Shown one piece after another: positions 17,725-25,401 of a stretch of 64,000 bases of DNA. The stretch lies in contig JBDTVS010000111.1 of assembly GCA_040007095.1 (NCBI GenBank), forward strand, positions 106,444 to 170,443. Direction: 5' to 3'. A model generated the notes under the pieces. It was not told where the DNA came from. It was given only the letters and a program-made list of their open reading frames with translations, and did not search any database. Both the position numbers and the translations under genes were made by a program. The stretch is from JBDTVS01 sp040007095 (GTDB lineage Bacteria > Acidobacteriota > Vicinamibacteria > Vicinamibacterales > CAVVIG01). Each line of letters opens with the position of its first letter. Position 1 is the first letter of the stretch.

Positions 17725-18164
17725 TGATCATGCGAATTGGTTTTATTCCCCTGCTGATTGCTGGGGCGATCACCGTGGCCTGCAGCGACGGTGCAACGGC
17801 CCCCACGGCCTCGACCACGGTGACCACGACGGCGCCTTTCTCGCAAACCGACCTGCAGGTCGGATCGGGGGCGGTCGCGGGTTTCGGTACGCGCGTGGCG
17901 GTTGCCTATACGGGCTGGCTCCACGATTCGACGAAGACTGACGCCAAGGGTCAGCAGTTCGACACGTCGCAGTCGTTCACGTTTCAGATTGGGCTTGGCA
18001 CCGTGATCAAGGGGTGGGACCAGGGGGTGGTCGGCATGCGGGTCGGCGGAACCCGCCGACTGGTCGTTCCACCGGAGCTCGCATACGGCAGCTCGGGCTC
18101 CGGCCTGGCGATTCCGCCAAATGCGACACTCGTCTTCGATATCAAGCTGCTCAGTGTTCAATAG
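17721..18164 (+). CDS. FKBP-type peptidyl-prolyl cis-trans isomerase, probable lipoprotein
   Basis: 147 residues. A hydrophobic leader ends in ITVAC at residue ~20, a plausible lipobox, followed by a Ser/Thr-rich linker. The FKBP domain has VAVAYTGWLHDSTK, GQQFDTSQSFTFQIGLGTVI, KGWDQGVVGMRVGGTRRLVV, PPELAYGSSG and IPPNATLVFDIKLLSV, with the active-site aromatics and the VIKGW motif intact. Predicted to assist folding of periplasmic proteins, perhaps including the sugar dehydrogenase whose stop codon it overlaps by 4 bp (ATGA, 17721-17724). Confidence 0.92.
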   Translation: MMIMRIGFIPLLIAGAITVACSDGATAPTASTTVTTTAPFSQTDLQVGSGAVAGFGTRVAVAYTGWLHDSTKTDAKGQQFDTSQSFTFQIGLGTVIKGWDQGVVGMRVGGTRRLVVPPELAYGSSGSGLAIPPNATLVFDIKLLSVQ

Positions 18165-18248
18165 CAGGCACGGACATCTCGTTGCGTCCCGCAAGGCACT
18201 TTTCGTGCGCCGGCGGTCGTAGCTGGTGGACGGTCTTTGCGGAATTAC

Positions 18249-18277
18249 TCCCGGCCGCTCTGCTGTCGCGGCCGGGA
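18249..18277 (+). terminator. Strong GC hairpin downstream of the FKBP gene
   Basis: TCCCGGCCGC (18249-18258) and GCGGCCGGGA (18268-18277) form a perfect 10-bp stem with a 9-nt loop, 84 bp after the FKBP stop and about 100 bp before the amidohydrolase start. There is no U tract, so it is either a non-canonical terminator or an mRNA-stabilising structure. Confidence 0.5.
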
Positions 18278-18380
18278 AATCGCGGTCAACAGCGGGGTCG
18301 AGTGGTACTGCTTCAGCGGTACAGGCCACTAGTTATGCAGGCGGGAGGCTCTTGCCGTCCCTGCTGGCGAAGGAGCAGTC

Positions 18381-19769
18381 ATGATTGGTGGCGTGCCACG
18401 CGTTGCGGGCGACAGGACGTTGATCAAGGGCGGATACGTGTTGACGCTCGACCCGGCCCTCGGCGACATGCCGAACGCAGATGTGCTGATCGACGGCGAG
18501 ACGATTACGGCGGTCGGGCACGATCTGCCGGCCGGCCCCGAGGCGAACGTCATCGACGCGCGCAAACGCATCGTGATGCCGGGTTTCGTCGACACCCACC
18601 GGCATACCTGGCAGACGCCGGTGCGCGGCGTGCTGCCGAGCTGCACGCTCGACGAGTACTTCGCCGGGATGCTCGACAACATCGGCGTCCAGTACCGCGC
18701 CGAAGATGTCTACATCGCGAACCTGATGGGCGCGCTCGAAGCGCTGAACGCCGGCATCACCACGCTGCTCGACTGGTCGCACGTCAACAACACGCCTGAT
18801 CATGCCGACGCGGCGATCAGGGGCCTCAGCGATGCCGGCATCCGTGCGGTGTACGCGCACGGCGTTCCCGTGGGCGGCCAGCAGTGGTGGGCGTACAGCT
18901 CGCGCGAGCATCCGGAAGACATCAGACGCATCCGGAAGCAGTATTTTCAATCCGACAACCAGTTGCTGACGCTCGCCATGGCCGCGCGGGCGCCAGGGAA
19001 CACGACGCCCGAGGTCGCGAAGCACGATTGGGCGCTCGCCCGCGATCTGGGTATCCGCATCAGCGTGCACGTCGGGATGCGGTTGACTGGCGTTCACGTC
19101 AACCACGTGCTCACGCTGCATCAGCTCGGGTTGATGGGACCCGATACGACCTACATCCATTGCACCGACTCGACCGACGAGGAATTGGACCTTATTGCAC
19201 AGTCGGGCGGGTCGGCATCCGTCGCGCCATTTGTGGAGATGTTGATGGGACACGGCGTCCCGCCGACCGGGCGCCTCGTCGCGCGGGGCGTACGGCCGTC
19301 GTTGAGCATCGACGTGGTATCGAGCGTGCCCGGCGAGATGTTCACGCAAATGCGGACGGCTCTGGTGCAGGAGCGGATTCTTGCGTTCACCGAAACGCCG
19401 GACACGGCATTTGCGCCAACGCTGACGCACCGCGACGTGCTGGAGTTTGCGACGATCGACGGCGCCCGCGCCTGCGCGCTCGATCACAAGATCGGCACCC
19501 TCACTCCAGGCAAGCAGGCCGACATCGTGCTGCTCCGCACGGATCAGGTCAACGTCGCCCCGATCATCGACCCGGTGGCGACGGTGGTCATTTGCGCCGA
19601 CACGTCAAATATCGATACGGTGTTCGTGGCCGGGCGCATCGTCAAGCAGGACGGCCGGCTGATTCGCGTCGATCTCCAGAGCCTGCTACGGCGGCTGGAC
19701 GACGCACGCGATCATCTGTTGTCGAGTGCCGGGGTGATTCCGAAGTGGGTGCTGTCGCGCCGGGACTAG
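18381..19769 (+). CDS. Amidohydrolase / deaminase (cytosine deaminase-TRZ/ATZ group)
   Basis: 462 residues, no signal peptide. Amidohydrolase features: LIKGGYVLTLDPALGDMPNA start, VIDARKRIVMPGFVDTHRHT (metal-binding HxH), GITTLLDWSHVNN, ISVHVGM (metal His), YIHCTDSTDEEL (metal His), SLSIDVVSSVPGEMF (Asp of the active site, usually SLGTD), and the closing IGTLTPGKQADIVLL. Likely removes an amino or chloro group from a heterocycle, or acts as a guanine/8-oxoguanine-type deaminase; the substrate is uncertain. GAAGGAGCAGTC precedes the ATG. A solo copy of a dispersed repeat sits just after the stop. Confidence 0.87.
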   Translation: MIGGVPRVAGDRTLIKGGYVLTLDPALGDMPNADVLIDGETITAVGHDLPAGPEANVIDARKRIVMPGFVDTHRHTWQTPVRGVLPSCTLDEYFAGMLDNIGVQYRAEDVYIANLMGALEALNAGITTLLDWSHVNNTPDHADAAIRGLSDAGIRAVYAHGVPVGGQQWWAYSSREHPEDIRRIRKQYFQSDNQLLTLAMAARAPGNTTPEVAKHDWALARDLGIRISVHVGMRLTGVHVNHVLTLHQLGLMGPDTTYIHCTDSTDEELDLIAQSGGSASVAPFVEMLMGHGVPPTGRLVARGVRPSLSIDVVSSVPGEMFTQMRTALVQERILAFTETPDTAFAPTLTHRDVLEFATIDGARACALDHKIGTLTPGKQADIVLLRTDQVNVAPIIDPVATVVICADTSNIDTVFVAGRIVKQDGRLIRVDLQSLLRRLDDARDHLLSSAGVIPKWVLSRRD

Positions 19770-19818
19770 CACCTGCGGTTCACGGTGGCGGCGACGCCCT
19801 GCGGGCGTGCTAAGGGCG

Positions 19819-19886
19819 CTTCTCGCGCCTTGCCGGGCGGGCGCCTCGACGCCTACACTGCACACCTTGTTCATTGACAGGCCTAA
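19819..19886. repeat. Half copy of a dispersed inverted-repeat element
   Basis: About 32 bases in the core (TCGCGCCTTGCCGGGCGGGC and onward through GCCTCGACGCC) are identical to the element at 31563-31722, followed by a diverged right arm (GCACACCTTGTTCATTGACA). The left arm is missing, so this is a truncated copy. Confidence 0.6.
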
Positions 19887-20530
19887 CCGCGGAAGTGCAC
19901 CTCGGCGTTCATCCGAATCTTGACCGGCCGACCATCCTTCATCGCCGGGGTGAACCGCCATTGTGCGAAGTTCCTGATCGCGCTCTCGTCGAGGGCGGGG
20001 TCCAGCGATTGGAGGATCTTGACGATTTTCGGTGTGCCGTTTTCCAGCAGCACCACGTCAAGAACCACGGTTCCCCGAATCTTCGGGCGCCGGGGCCAGA
20101 GCGCGAACATCCTCACGGCGCGCGGCGGCGTCACGCCCGGTCCCACGCGGGTGGCCATCTCGTTTGCGATGAGCTCGTTGACGGCTTCGTTGCGCAGGCT
20201 GAATTCGATGTCGACCTCCACGTCCATCGCGACGGTCCGTCCGGAGCGGGTGCCTGGTTGGAACCGCCACTGGCGAAGCGCGACGAGCGCGTTCTGATCG
20301 AGACCGAATCCGAGGCCTTTCACCACGCCGTAGACGGTGCTGACGCGGCCATCGGGCTCGACGCGCGCACGCAGTGTGACCAGCCCTTCGATGCCACGCA
20401 CGCGCGCCTCGTCGCTGTACAGCGCGGGCGTCGTGTATTCGAAGACCTCGGGCCGAGTCAGCGGCTCCGAGGTGTCGCCCACACCGATTGCCCGGACGTT
20501 CCGTACCGCCGGCGCGTCAGGCGAGGGCAC
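19883..20530 (-). CDS. Protein with two TonB C-terminal domains, 5' end probably frameshifted
   Basis: The open frame gives about 215 residues with two tandem TonB_C domains: first VRGIEGLVTLRARVEPDGRV to LRQWRFQPGTRSGRTVAMDV, second KIRGTVVLDVVLLENGTPKI to FAQWRFTPAMKDGRPVKIRM. The only in-frame start is a GTG at 20530 without a ribosome-binding site or signal peptide. A hydrophobic leader starting MIKATLLLLLAWSL sits just upstream in another frame at 20571, overlapping the BlaI stop (ATGA). A single frameshift near 20530 would join them. Downstream of BlaI one expects an M56/BlaR1-type sensor peptidase; that domain is absent here. Confidence 0.75.
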   Translation of the reverse strand: MPSPDAPAVRNVRAIGVGDTSEPLTRPEVFEYTTPALYSDEARVRGIEGLVTLRARVEPDGRVSTVYGVVKGLGFGLDQNALVALRQWRFQPGTRSGRTVAMDVEVDIEFSLRNEAVNELIANEMATRVGPGVTPPRAVRMFALWPRRPKIRGTVVLDVVLLENGTPKIVKILQSLDPALDESAIRNFAQWRFTPAMKDGRPVKIRMNAEVHFRG

Positions 20531-20571
20531 AGAGACCAGGCCAGCAACAACAGCAGGGTCGCCTTGATCAT
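20458..20571 (-). other. Hydrophobic leader frame translationally coupled to BlaI
   Basis: 37-codon frame whose ATG (20571) overlaps the BlaI stop codon as ATGA. It begins MIKATLLLLLAWSL, suitable for a signal peptide or for the first TM helix of a BlaR1/M56 peptidase, then runs into arginine-rich nonsense and a TGA. It is best explained as the true 5' end of the TonB_C gene before a frameshift. Confidence 0.5.
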
Positions 20572-20969
20572 TTGCGCCTGGCCTCTTGTCGCGCTTTGTC
20601 GATGAGCTGCGCCATTCGCTCCAGCTCTTCGTCCGAGAGCTTCGAGCGCTCCGTGCCGACCAGCGCTTCGACGACTTTTTCTGGCGATCCCTCGAAAAAG
20701 GTGTCGAGCAGATGGTTCAGCGCAAAGCGGCGAGCCCTTTGAGGCGAGGCCGCGGGGAGATAGACATAGCGGAGCTGGTGCTCTTCGTGGCGCGCATGGC
20801 CTTTTTCCTCGAGCACGCGCAGTTGCGCGCGCACGGTGGAATACGCCGGCTCGCCCGCCAGTTCGGCCATCACCTCGCCGACGGTCGCGCGGCCGCGCCG
20901 GTGAAGAATATCCATGATTTGCCGCTCGCGGCGGGTCAGGTGGGAGGGAGGAGGTGAGGCAGGCGACAT
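20568..20969 (-). CDS. BlaI/MecI/CopY family transcriptional repressor
   Basis: 133 residues from ATG 20969 (other in-frame starts at 20978 and GTG 20987). A winged-helix DNA-binding domain covers about 10-75: LTRRERQIMDILHRRGRATV, EVMAELAGEPAYSTVRAQLR, VLEEKGHARHEEHQLRYVYL; the C-terminal part (RRFALNHLLDTFFEGSPEKV) is the dimerisation and cleavage region. BlaI-type repressors bind palindromic operators and are usually released by a membrane M56 peptidase encoded next door. Here the neighbour keeps only TonB_C domains. A 13-bp palindrome overlaps the 5' end of the gene. Confidence 0.93.
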   Translation of the reverse strand: MSPASPPPSHLTRRERQIMDILHRRGRATVGEVMAELAGEPAYSTVRAQLRVLEEKGHARHEEHQLRYVYLPAASPQRARRFALNHLLDTFFEGSPEKVVEALVGTERSKLSDEELERMAQLIDKARQEARRK

Positions 20970-20981
20970 TGCCTGCATTTG

Positions 20982-20994
20982 TAGCACAGTGCTA
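20982..20994. promoter_or_regulatory. Probable BlaI operator (palindrome)
   Basis: TAGCAC-A-GTGCTA, a perfect 13-bp palindrome immediately upstream of the BlaI ATG, followed on the minus strand's upstream side by an AT-rich TATAAAATTAAG stretch that could hold the promoter. Position and symmetry fit autorepression. Palindromes of this length occur by chance in a 64-kb window, so the argument rests on position. Confidence 0.5.
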
Positions 20995-21035
20995 TAAAAT
21001 TAAGCAAAGAGTCATTCGGCCGGCTCAGTTGCAAG

Positions 21036-21119
21036 GTCAACCACCGAGGTCGCCGAGATCACCGAGAACAATCCCAATGTTCTATCGGTGCACTCGGTCG
21101 GTAAACGTCAACCTGATAC
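21036..21119. repeat. Hairpin repeat, CACCGAGATCACCGAG type (copy 1)
   Basis: Begins GTCAACCACCGAGGTCGCCG and ends CACTCGGTCGGTAAACGTCA plus ACCTGATAC. The two halves are complementary and would form a long imperfect hairpin. Two related copies are at 28271-28362 and 43791-43890. Here it fills the space between BlaI and the DUF6644-like gene. Confidence 0.65.
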
Positions 21120-21142
21120 ACGACGATCGGCGGGCGGTGCAA

Positions 21143-21700
21143 TCAGAATCGTTTGATTTGCGGGATGCAGTACGCCAGGAATCCAGGACCCTCGGGGCCA
21201 CAGCCGCCCGGGCGATAGAAGGTCAACAGCCGGCCGCAGACGATCACGGCGATCCACATCAGAATCGACGTCGCCGCGATAATCCTCGCCGCGCGGGGCA
21301 CCTCTTCCTCCGCCCCAGGGCCCATGGTCCGTCGAGCCGCGATCACGTAGAACGACAGCGCGTTGAATCCAGCCACCGCCATGAACAACATCTTGAAATG
21401 AAAGGCCGGATTGTAGATGTATTGATCTGGCTCGGCCATCAGGAAGAACGAGCCGCTGATCAGATTGGTGGCGTATCCGGCGAGGCCCCACGGCACCAAT
21501 TTGTGCAAGGCGGCGATTGAAATGCGTCGCGCCATGCCCAGCAGCCTGAGATCGAACAAGACGATCGTCCCGATAAGCAGGGACAGGCCCAGGAAATGGA
21601 TGCTTTCGGCGGCGGGCCAGCCCCACCGTGTGTGCATCAATCTTCCAATCGGCTTGGCGGAGACGAGCGTGCTGACGAGCCAGACCTGAAACGTCGCCAT
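21143..21700 (-). CDS. DUF6644-like integral membrane protein
   Basis: 185 residues, about five TM helices. Conserved-looking intramembrane His residues: AAESIHFLGLSLLIGTIVLF (first helix pair) and NPAFHFKMLFMAVAGFNALS; also FDLRLLG after TM2 and LMWIAVIVCGRLLTF in the last helix. ATG 21700 has GAGGTG upstream; GTG 21706 is possible. A paralogue follows upstream at 21778-22278, same strand. Histidines facing each other in TM helices could hold haem b, but that is inference. Family recognised from the ESxHFxGLxLLxGTxxxFDLRLLG pattern; function unknown. Confidence 0.75.
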   Translation of the reverse strand: MATFQVWLVSTLVSAKPIGRLMHTRWGWPAAESIHFLGLSLLIGTIVLFDLRLLGMARRISIAALHKLVPWGLAGYATNLISGSFFLMAEPDQYIYNPAFHFKMLFMAVAGFNALSFYVIAARRTMGPGAEEEVPRAARIIAATSILMWIAVIVCGRLLTFYRPGGCGPEGPGFLAYCIPQIKRF

Positions 21701-21777
21701 ACTCACACCTCACAAGAGTCACTGTTCCAAAGCCGAGCACTTGCTTCATTCGCATAGACAGCGGCTTCAGAAGATGT

Positions 21778-22278
21778 CTAGAAGCCCTGCATCAGCCGTG
21801 AGTAGGTGTACGCGAGCAACCGTCCGGAGATGATCACGCCCGCCCAGCACACCAACGAAGTGATGGCAAGTCGTTTCACGTGCCTGCCGATCGGAGCCGG
21901 CATGGGATCCGGATTGCCGAACACGCGCCGCGTGATCGGCCCGATGAGCGCGACGGCGACAGCCACCAACGCCAGTTTGAAGTAGAAGAGGGGGTTGGTG
22001 AGCGCCTTGGTGGGGTAGGCGATGAGAAGCACGACTCCGGAGATCGCGTTCAGCCAGAACCCGAACCACATGACGGGGAAGAACCGCTTCATCTCGTGAA
22101 TCGCGATGCCGGGGGCCGCGCCAAGGATCCGCAGCGCGAGCGCGGCGTTGATGCCGGCCGCCAGGCCCATGCCGACAGTGTGACACGACAGAATCGCCGG
22201 AAAGGCGAACACGGACGGCGACTCCCGCACCCACGTGCTGAATGTCGTCAATTCGAGCCACGCAAGGAAGGGGTCCAT
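21778..22278 (-). CDS. DUF6644-like integral membrane protein
   Basis: 166 residues with about five TM helices: FAFPAILSCHTVGMGLAAGI, MKRFFPVMWFGFWLNAISGV, NPLFYFKLALVAVAVALIGP and LVCWAGVIISGRLLAYTYSR. It shares layout with the preceding membrane gene (His in the first helix, FKL/FKM at the third, SGRLL/CGRLL in the last). The start codon is only 20 bp from the start of the divergent GHWEG-family gene at 22299, so the promoters of each must lie inside the other gene or overlap, and the two could be regulated together. Function unknown. Confidence 0.75.
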   Translation of the reverse strand: MDPFLAWLELTTFSTWVRESPSVFAFPAILSCHTVGMGLAAGINAALALRILGAAPGIAIHEMKRFFPVMWFGFWLNAISGVVLLIAYPTKALTNPLFYFKLALVAVAVALIGPITRRVFGNPDPMPAPIGRHVKRLAITSLVCWAGVIISGRLLAYTYSRLMQGF

Positions 22279-22298
22279 CGTGTTATCTTGGCGCGTCT

Positions 22299-23156
22299 AT
22301 GAAATTCAGAACTCCGCCAATCCTGATGGCGGCGGCGATGCTGAACTCACTCGCCTTCGCCCAGGACTATACGCCAAAGCCGCCGAACGCTGCCGACTGG
22401 GCCGCCCTGGCCAGGCTTCCGGATTTCACAGGAGTCTGGGAGACCGGGCCAGGGGGAGGCGGAGGCCGGGCAGCAGGAGCGGGCGCAGCCGGCGCTGCCG
22501 GCAATACGGCTCGAGGTGCTCGCGCTGGAGGGGCTGGCGCCGCCGGGCGTGGACGTGCGGCCGGTCCGCCGCCGGGACCGGGCTTGACGCCCGAGTACGC
22601 CGCGAAACGAAAAGCGCGCGTCGATGCGGCGGCCGAGGACAACCAATCGGCGAACTGCCTTCCCCCAGGGATGCCCGGCATCATGGGTCAGCCCTATCCG
22701 ATGGAATTCCTGCTCACGCCCGGCCAGGTCACGATCGTCATCGAGGCGTATCAGCAGGTGCGGCACATCTACACCGACGGCCGGCATCTCCCGGCCGATC
22801 CCGATCCGAAGTTTCACGGATCGTCGGTCGGACGTTGGGATGGCGATACCCTGGTGGTCGAGACCGTGGGCTTCTCGCCGCTCACGCTGCTGGCGGCCAA
22901 CACGCCACACAGCGACAAGATGCGGATCAGCGAGCGGTTCAGGCTCATCGACGCAGACGTGATGAACATCGAGACCACGGTCACCGATCCGGAAGCGCTG
23001 ACGACGCCTTTTGTATCGAGCCGCACCTTGCGGCGTCACCGCGACTGGACGCTCGCGGAGTACATTTGCGAAGAGAACAACCGCAACTCCGTTGACCAGA
23101 ATGGCAAGGCCGGCATCGACCTGGCGATCCCGGGCGGCGCACCGGCGAAGAAGTAG
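22299..23156 (+). CDS. Secreted GHWEG-family protein, short form with Gly/Ala-rich insert
   Basis: 285 residues from ATG 22299. Signal peptide about 1-23 (ending SLAFAQ). A low-complexity Gly/Ala/Arg stretch of about 45 residues (near residues 50-95) splits LPDFTGVWETGPGG from the rest. Then NCLPPGMPGIMGQPYPMEFL, RHIYTDGRHLPADPDPKFHG, GRWDGDTLVVETVGFSPLTL, RISERFRLID and EYICEENNRN. The family GHWEG here reads GRWDG. It is followed after 6 bp by a DUF6152 gene and then by a long-form paralogue, making a GHWEG-DUF6152-GHWEG run. Likely periplasmic; function unknown. Confidence 0.83.
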   Translation: MKFRTPPILMAAAMLNSLAFAQDYTPKPPNAADWAALARLPDFTGVWETGPGGGGGRAAGAGAAGAAGNTARGARAGGAGAAGRGRAAGPPPGPGLTPEYAAKRKARVDAAAEDNQSANCLPPGMPGIMGQPYPMEFLLTPGQVTIVIEAYQQVRHIYTDGRHLPADPDPKFHGSSVGRWDGDTLVVETVGFSPLTLLAANTPHSDKMRISERFRLIDADVMNIETTVTDPEALTTPFVSSRTLRRHRDWTLAEYICEENNRNSVDQNGKAGIDLAIPGGAPAKK

Positions 23157-23162
23157 GGCACC

Positions 23163-23570
23163 ATGACAATGACCTGGAAGCAGACAATACGGACGGCGGT
23201 CATGCTGATCGGATTGGTTGTGTACGGCAGGGCTGCGGCCGCGCATCACTCGTTCGCCCCCTTCGACATGGGGGTGCAGAAGAGCATCGACGGCACGGTC
23301 AAACAGGTGGACTGGACGAATCCGCATATCTGGGTGTGGGTCGATGTGCCGAACGATCAGGGCGGCGTCGATGCCTGGGGGTTCGAAGGCATGAGTCCGA
23401 ACTACCTGGGACGTCGAGGCTGGACCAGAACAAGCCTGAAGCCGGGAGACAAGATCACGGTGACCTACCGTCCGCTGAGGGACGGCAAGAAGGGCGGGAT
23501 GTTCGTCTCCACCAAGGCGCCCGATGGTCGTCTGCTGTCGATGCAGGGCGGTCAGAATCCGGAACCTTGA
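23163..23570 (+). CDS. DUF6152 family secreted small protein
   Basis: 135 residues. Signal peptide about 1-27 (ending RAAAA), mature start His28-His29-Ser-Phe-Ala-Pro-Phe-Asp, then GTVKQVDWTNPHIWVWVDV with His55, FEGMSPNYLGRRGWTRTSLK and PGDKITVTYRPLRDGKKGG. More diverged from the other three copies (PFD instead of AEF/YD, no C-terminal SSGTG motif), so not a recent duplicate. Six bp after the upstream GHWEG gene, so clearly in an operon with it. Confidence 0.87.
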   Translation: MTMTWKQTIRTAVMLIGLVVYGRAAAAHHSFAPFDMGVQKSIDGTVKQVDWTNPHIWVWVDVPNDQGGVDAWGFEGMSPNYLGRRGWTRTSLKPGDKITVTYRPLRDGKKGGMFVSTKAPDGRLLSMQGGQNPEP

Positions 23571-23699
23571 AGCCTGAAAGTCTGAAGTCTGCGGCGGACT
23601 CGTGAACCACCTGTCCTGGCGGTTCGCGTTTGGACGCCGGGCCTGGTCGCAAGCCGCGAGTGCTGCGTCTTGAGTGCCCAGCCTGAAGTGAGGTGTCAC

Positions 23700-24677
23700 A
23701 TGCTCCGTCGAATGTTCGGTGCGCTTGCGGCAGTCATCGCCGTCACGCTATTGGCGCCGGTCGTGCTTGGACAAACTTCGAAATGGACTGTTCAGCGGAC
23801 CACCGACGGCCAACCAGACCTGCAAGGTTATTGGACCAACGCCACGTTCACTCCTCTCGAGCGTCCGGCCGAGTTTGCCGGCAAGGAGTTCCTCACGGAA
23901 GCCGAGGCGGACGCCTACCAGAAGAAGAGGGAGGCGCAGGAAAATAGCCAGTCGAAAGAGGACATCCACTACGACAACGTGCTCTGGCAGACGGAAAGCT
24001 ACGCCAAGAGCGTCTCGGCCAGGCGCTCATCCTTGATCTTCGAGCCAGCCGACGGAAAGATCCCGCCGTTGACGCCCGCGGCGCAGCAGCGCGCGGCCGC
24101 ACAAGCCGAGGCCGCCAGGGCGCGGGGCGCCGCCGACGCCGCGGAGCACCGCAGTCTCGGCGAACGCTGTATTTCATGGGGCAACGAAGGTCCGCCAATG
24201 CTCGGTGCCACCTACTACAACAACCTGCAGATTTTCCAGACGGGCAAGACGGCGGTGATTCGGCACGAGCTGATGCACGGCACACGGATTATTCCGCTCG
24301 ATGGGAGCCCGCACGTCGGGCCGAAGATTCGATTGCTGCATGGCGACTCCCGTGGCCGCTGGGAAGGCACCACGCTGGTCGTCGACACGACGAATTTCAC
24401 CGACCGGACGCCGTTCAGGGGTCCGCCGGCGACCACGAGGTCGGACATATTCTCGAGCGAGAACATGCACGTCATCGAACGCTTCACGCGCGTGGGGCCC
24501 GACGAGATTACCTACCGCTTCACGGTCGACGATCCGACGACGTGGGTGCGACCCTGGTCCGCGGAAATCATCATGCGCAAATGGGACGGCCCGATCTACG
24601 AGTACGCCTGCCACGAAGGCAACTACGGCTTGGGGTTCATCCTGAGTGCCGCCCGCGCGGAGGATCGGAAACGGTAA
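23700..24677 (+). CDS. Secreted GHWEG-family protein, long form
   Basis: 325 residues from ATG 23700, with GAGGTG upstream; an in-frame TTG at 23670 is less likely. Signal peptide about 1-22 (ending VVLGQ). Motifs: TTDGQPDLQGYWTNATFTPL, SLIFEPADGKIPPLTPAAQQ, RCISWGNEGPPMLGATYYNN, HELMHGTRIIPLDGSPHVG, GRWEGTTLVVDTTNFTDRT, IERFTRVGPDEI and YACHEGNYGLGFILSAARAE. All core motifs intact apart from GRWEG for GHWEG. Downstream gene is convergent. Confidence 0.85.
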   Translation: MLRRMFGALAAVIAVTLLAPVVLGQTSKWTVQRTTDGQPDLQGYWTNATFTPLERPAEFAGKEFLTEAEADAYQKKREAQENSQSKEDIHYDNVLWQTESYAKSVSARRSSLIFEPADGKIPPLTPAAQQRAAAQAEAARARGAADAAEHRSLGERCISWGNEGPPMLGATYYNNLQIFQTGKTAVIRHELMHGTRIIPLDGSPHVGPKIRLLHGDSRGRWEGTTLVVDTTNFTDRTPFRGPPATTRSDIFSSENMHVIERFTRVGPDEITYRFTVDDPTTWVRPWSAEIIMRKWDGPIYEYACHEGNYGLGFILSAARAEDRKR

Positions 24678-24687
24678 GAGCGGCGAT

Positions 24688-25341
24688 CTACTGGGGCGAC
24701 GGGCATCTCATACCCGTCGTGCACAGCTTGACCTCGACGACGTGCGCGCGGATGATGAACTCCACCTCGGATCGGCCTTCGATCGTCAGACCGAATTCGG
24801 ATTGCCACCTGCCGAGATCGGGCGGGCCCGCCAGCAGCGCGGTGCTGCCGAGCGCTCTCAGACTCTCGTCGACAAGCTCCCACGAAATCCGCGTCACCGA
24901 TGCGCCATTCTGAAGCGGCAGGTTGTTCGCGCTGGCCATGACGTAGGCGTCCCGAGGGGGGACGCCTCGATCGTTGGACACGACGATCGAAAAATCCACT
25001 CGCTCGGGGTCGGTTTGGAAGATGAACGGTCCCCCTTCAATCGAGATTCCGTAGGGCGTTTGGTGGTGCTCGTACCGGCCCACGTCAGCACGTGCATCCC
25101 TGTTGCGGGCGGAGGCGTCGTAGGTCACGGTACCGCGGAGTAGATCGTCGACAACAAGACCGTCCTGGAGTGCCTCGCCGGGGTCGTAGACGTTGTCGAC
25201 CTTCGCCACGAACACCAGCCGCGTCGTCGCCGCGGCTCGGACCGTCGAGCCCGACGGGAAGCTCAACAGAAGTGCTGCTGCGAAGACGCCCGCCACAATC
25301 CGAGTGAAGCCGGACACGGAAGCTCGATCCAAGACAATCAA
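24688..25341 (-). CDS. Secreted hypothetical protein
   Basis: 217 residues with an N-terminal hydrophobic leader (RIVAGVFAAALLLSFPSGST, ending VRAAA). The mature part begins TTRLVFVAKVDNVYDPGEAL and includes RGTVTYDASARNRD, which resembles the opening strands of PEP-CTERM-type exported proteins, but no sorting tail is present; it ends EVKLCTTGMRCPSPQ, with two Cys that could pair. No family can be named. It stands alone on the minus strand between two GHWEG genes. Confidence 0.7.
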   Translation of the reverse strand: MIVLDRASVSGFTRIVAGVFAAALLLSFPSGSTVRAAATTRLVFVAKVDNVYDPGEALQDGLVVDDLLRGTVTYDASARNRDARADVGRYEHHQTPYGISIEGGPFIFQTDPERVDFSIVVSNDRGVPPRDAYVMASANNLPLQNGASVTRISWELVDESLRALGSTALLAGPPDLGRWQSEFGLTIEGRSEVEFIIRAHVVEVKLCTTGMRCPSPQ

Positions 25342-25401
25342 GACAATATAGTATGGTTCTCGTGCTATCTTGTCGCGATCAGTCCTGAAAGGATGCGCTC
25401 C

